Origin: Pseudomonas fluorescens
Lineage (GTDB): Bacteria; Pseudomonadota; Gammaproteobacteria; Pseudomonadales; Pseudomonadaceae
NCBI RefSeq assembly: GCF_902497875.1
Contig: NZ_CABVHY010000013.1
Coordinates: 62,001-126,000, forward strand
DNA: 64,000 nt
Reading direction: 5' to 3'
This document shows positions 61,930-64,000 of this stretch, piece after piece (position 1 is the first letter of the stretch; each line of letters opens with the position of its first letter). The notes beneath the pieces were generated by a model, which ran no database searches, was not told the origin of the DNA, and saw only the letters and a program-made list of their open reading frames with translations. Position numbers and translations under genes: made by a program.

Positions 61930-62751
61930 TCACACCGGCTCAGCAACCTTCACCAACTCTGCCTTCAATTGCGCCTCCCGCGCCTGGGCATCGGCCAATC
62001 GATACAACTCGATCGTGCCATCCCAATGCTCGATCAAGGCAGTGCATGACTCCACCCAGTCCCCGCAATTGAGGTAGTCCACCTCACCCACCTTGCGGAT
62101 TTCGGCATGGTGAATATGCCCGCAGACCACCCCGTGCAGGCCTCGTTTGGTGCATTCGTGGGCGATGGCCTCTTCAAAGTCACTGATAAAGCTCACCGCG
62201 GTTTTAACCTTGTGCTTGAGGTAGGCCGACAACGACCAATAACCGTAGCCATACCGCGCGCGCCAGTGATTGAGCCAGCGATTCAGCGTCAGGGTGATCT
62301 CGTAGGCCGAGTCGCCGAGAAACGCCAGCCAGCGGTGATAGCGAGTGATCACATCAAACTGATCGCCGTGGATCACCAGCAGATGCCGGCCATCGGCGGT
62401 GACATGGATGGCCTCGTCGACCAGCTGGATATTGCCCAGGATCAGCTTCGAATAACGCCGCAGGAATTCATCGTGATTGCCGGTGACGTAGATCACTTCA
62501 GTGCCGCGCTTGCTCATGGTCAGCAAACGCCGGATCACGTTGGTGTGCGCCTGCGGCCAGTACATGCCGCCGCGCAGCTTCCAGCCATCGATAATGTCGC
62601 CGACCAGATAGACCCGGTCCGCGTGATAGCCCTTGAGAAATTGTGCCAGGTGCTCCGCCTGGCAATCCCGGGTGCCGAGATGCACATCGGAAATCCACAG
62701 TGTGCGCACGCGTTGCTTACGGCTGGGTCGGGTGAGCTCAGCGCTGGTCAT
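61930..62751 (-). CDS. LpxH-like metallophosphoesterase
   Basis: 273 residues from the ATG at 62751 (GGAG/GAG upstream; an earlier start at 62811 would overlap the divergent gene's leader). Calcineurin-type metal motifs in order: SDVHLG, GDIIDGW, GNHDEF, VIHGDQFD, GHIHHAEI. It resembles UDP-2,3-diacylglucosamine hydrolases of lipid A synthesis, but with a longer helical insert; pseudomonads keep a separate LpxH. This is probably the second, LpxH2-like paralogue, whose role is unproven. A REPIN lies after the stop. Confidence 0.9.
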   Translation of the reverse strand: MTSAELTRPSRKQRVRTLWISDVHLGTRDCQAEHLAQFLKGYHADRVYLVGDIIDGWKLRGGMYWPQAHTNVIRRLLTMSKRGTEVIYVTGNHDEFLRRYSKLILGNIQLVDEAIHVTADGRHLLVIHGDQFDVITRYHRWLAFLGDSAYEITLTLNRWLNHWRARYGYGYWSLSAYLKHKVKTAVSFISDFEEAIAHECTKRGLHGVVCGHIHHAEIRKVGEVDYLNCGDWVESCTALIEHWDGTIELYRLADAQAREAQLKAELVKVAEPV

Positions 62752-62885
62752 GGGCAAACTCTCCGGTATTTTCAGCGAGCTTGCGCCGCGGCGATTAATA
62801 GCCCATGACACTAATGCGGCAGCCTGATGACAGCGAAAGCCTTGGCGGCGCCGGTGTAGAATGCCGGTCTGCCAAGGAGACTGCG

Positions 62886-63635
62886 ATGAGACCGATCCTC
62901 ACGCTACGCCAATACACCCACGACTTGATCGTCCACAGCCATGAACACGCGCAACTGGTGTTCGGCCTGTCGGGCCAGCTCGACTTCGAGGTCGATGGCC
63001 GCGGCAGCCAGGTGGTGCAACAGAGTTTCGTGGTGGTTCCCGCCCACGCCCACCACGCCTGCGACAGCCCCAACGGCAGCCGCTGCCTGGTGCTCGATGT
63101 GCCCAGCGATCACTGGGTCGCGCAATCTTTGGGCGAGCACGCCGATGCCAGTCGCCGCCTGCTCGACAACCCGGGTCGGCAGCCACTGAATGCGGGGCAA
63201 AGCCAACTGGTCAACTGGTTGGCCAGCAGCCCGGTGAATGACCCGCTGATCGCTCAGCAAGGTGCCGTGTTGTTACTGGCGAGCCTCAATGACGCTGCAC
63301 CCAACAGCGTCGGCGGTCGACGCTTGCCCTATGCCGCGTTGAACGCACATATCGATCAGTACGCCGCCTACCCGTTGCAAGTTGCCGACCTGGCCAGGGT
63401 CGCAGGCCTCTCCAGTGCACGCCTGCACGCACGTTTTATCGCCGAGTGCGGCCAGACGCCGATGGATTATATCCGCAGTCGGCGCCTGCATATCGCCGTT
63501 GGGCTGTTGCGCGAAACCGGATTGCCGATCGGCGAAGTCGCCATCAGGGTCGGCTACAACTCCCAGAGCGCGTTCGCCGCGGCGGTACTACGCGAGTTCG
63601 GCGCCTCGCCTGGTAAGTTGCGTCGCGAGGCTTGA
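62886..63635 (+). CDS. AraC-family transcriptional regulator
   Basis: 249 residues from the ATG at 62886 (AAGGAG 6 bases upstream). An N-terminal cupin (HSHEHAQLVFGLSGQLDFEVDG...VVPAHAHHACDS) and a C-terminal double HTH (LQVADLARVAGLSSARLHARFIAECGQTPMDYIRSRRL, GEVAIRVGYNSQSAFAAAVLREFGASPGKLRR). It lies just upstream of an EamA-type exporter gene on the same strand and may control it; this is inference from position. Divergent from the phosphoesterase. Confidence 0.92.
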   Translation: MRPILTLRQYTHDLIVHSHEHAQLVFGLSGQLDFEVDGRGSQVVQQSFVVVPAHAHHACDSPNGSRCLVLDVPSDHWVAQSLGEHADASRRLLDNPGRQPLNAGQSQLVNWLASSPVNDPLIAQQGAVLLLASLNDAAPNSVGGRRLPYAALNAHIDQYAAYPLQVADLARVAGLSSARLHARFIAECGQTPMDYIRSRRLHIAVGLLRETGLPIGEVAIRVGYNSQSAFAAAVLREFGASPGKLRREA

Positions 63636-63688
63636 GACAAAAGACGCGAGGATCGCGACAGACGCACGTAGGAGTATCGGGATTCAAT

Positions 63689-63785
63689 GTAGGAGCTGCC
63701 GCTGGTTCGGGCCGCGTTCGGACGATCTTTGCGGGATCGCCGTAAAACAAGATCAAAAGATCGCAGCCTGCGGCAGCTCCTACGG
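63689..63785. repeat. REPIN, GATCGCAGCC-type (left arm diverged)
   Basis: GTAGGAGCTGCCGCTGGTTC (63689) and AAAGATCGCAGCCTGCGGCA...GCTCCTAC ending 63784. The inner part of the left arm has drifted. Confidence 0.7.
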
Positions 63786-63846
63786 GGATGGTGTTTATCT
63801 TTGATAACGTCGCCTGCCATGCTCAATACGTTTATCAAGGATTGCA

Positions 63847-64000
63847 ATGACTCCGCGTACCGCCCTTGGCGCCCTGCATATTGGTGCACTGATGTTCGGC
63901 CTGACCGGTGTGTTCGGCAAGCTCGCCGCCGCTTCGCCGGCCGTTATCGTCTTTGGCCGTGCCGCATTCGCGGTCGTCGCGCTGGCGTTCTTCGCGCGTT
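63847..64000 (+). CDS. EamA/DMT-family transporter (partial, runs off window)
   Basis: The first 51 codons are present: MTPRTALGALHIGALMFGLTGVFGKLAAASPAVIVFGRAAFAVVALAFFAR. Two hydrophobic helices with the FGLTGVFGKL and GRAAFAV patterns of the first EamA repeat. AAGGATTG SD. It would be a drug/metabolite exporter of about 290 residues. Substrate unknown; may pair with the AraC-type gene before it. Confidence 0.85.
   Translation, partial: MTPRTALGALHIGALMFGLTGVFGKLAAASPAVIVFGRAAFAVVALAFFAR

Overview
The window is a chromosomal segment of a fluorescent Pseudomonas, most likely the P. fluorescens group. The basis is the polar flagellar gene order with FleQ and FleSR, the phhABC/phhR aromatic amino acid locus, high-GC codon use and four families of Pseudomonas-type REP palindromes. 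No rRNA, tRNA, CRISPR array, integrase or plasmid/phage origin was seen.

Layout. (1) 1-3190 is an accessory patch. Two near-identical DUF6124 genes flank a short RHS-core gene with an AT-rich tip and an internally deleted IS200-like/RAYT transposase remnant. The second DUF6124 gene is preceded by a structured RNA that looks like a C4-type antisense RNA. It has an upstream complementary box and a mutually exclusive hairpin next to the ribosome binding site. (2) 3192-37534 is a large flagellar cluster, all on the minus strand. In transcription order it runs flgFGHIJKL, a ketoacyl-ACP synthase III gene, fliC-flaG-fliD-fliS-fliT, fleQ, fleS-fleR, fliEFGHIJ, hsbA-hsbR-hptB, fliK, fliLMNOPQR and flhB. 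Five -24/-12 (sigma-54) promoters (flgF, fleS, fliE, fliK, fliL) and one sigma-28 promoter (fliC) can be read directly, which fits the FleQ/FleR/FliA hierarchy. (3) 37912-42444 holds phhR (minus) divergent from phhA-phhB-phhC (plus), for phenylalanine/tyrosine catabolism, with a TyrR/PhhR-like box between them. (4) 42781-48725 holds two small ORFs, an MFS transporter gene, arfB, aroP, a strong-SD 49-codon ORF and rluB. (5) 49020-53341 is a housekeeping block: scpB, scpA, a YciO-type protein, a PHP phosphoesterase, yciB and a YciI-like gene. (6) 53453-57211 is a CpxR-Spy/CpxP-CpxA envelope-stress locus split by about 800 bp of dispersed and tandem repeats. (7) 57332-64000 carries a nitroreductase gene, a MITE-like 159 bp element, trkH, two AraC-type regulators, a DUF962/Mpo1 protein, an HD-domain protein, an LpxH-like phosphoesterase and the start of an EamA transporter gene.

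How the genes work together. The flagellar genes encode most of the export gate, switch, MS ring, rod, P and L rings, hook-filament junction, cap, filament and export chaperones, plus their tiered regulators. HptB/HsbR/HsbA would link the sessile/motile decision to this cluster. The phh genes convert Phe to Tyr and deaminate aromatic amino acids, and AroP nearby imports them. The most novel-looking parts are the C4-like RNA with DUF6124, the small-ORF candidates and the MITE-like element.
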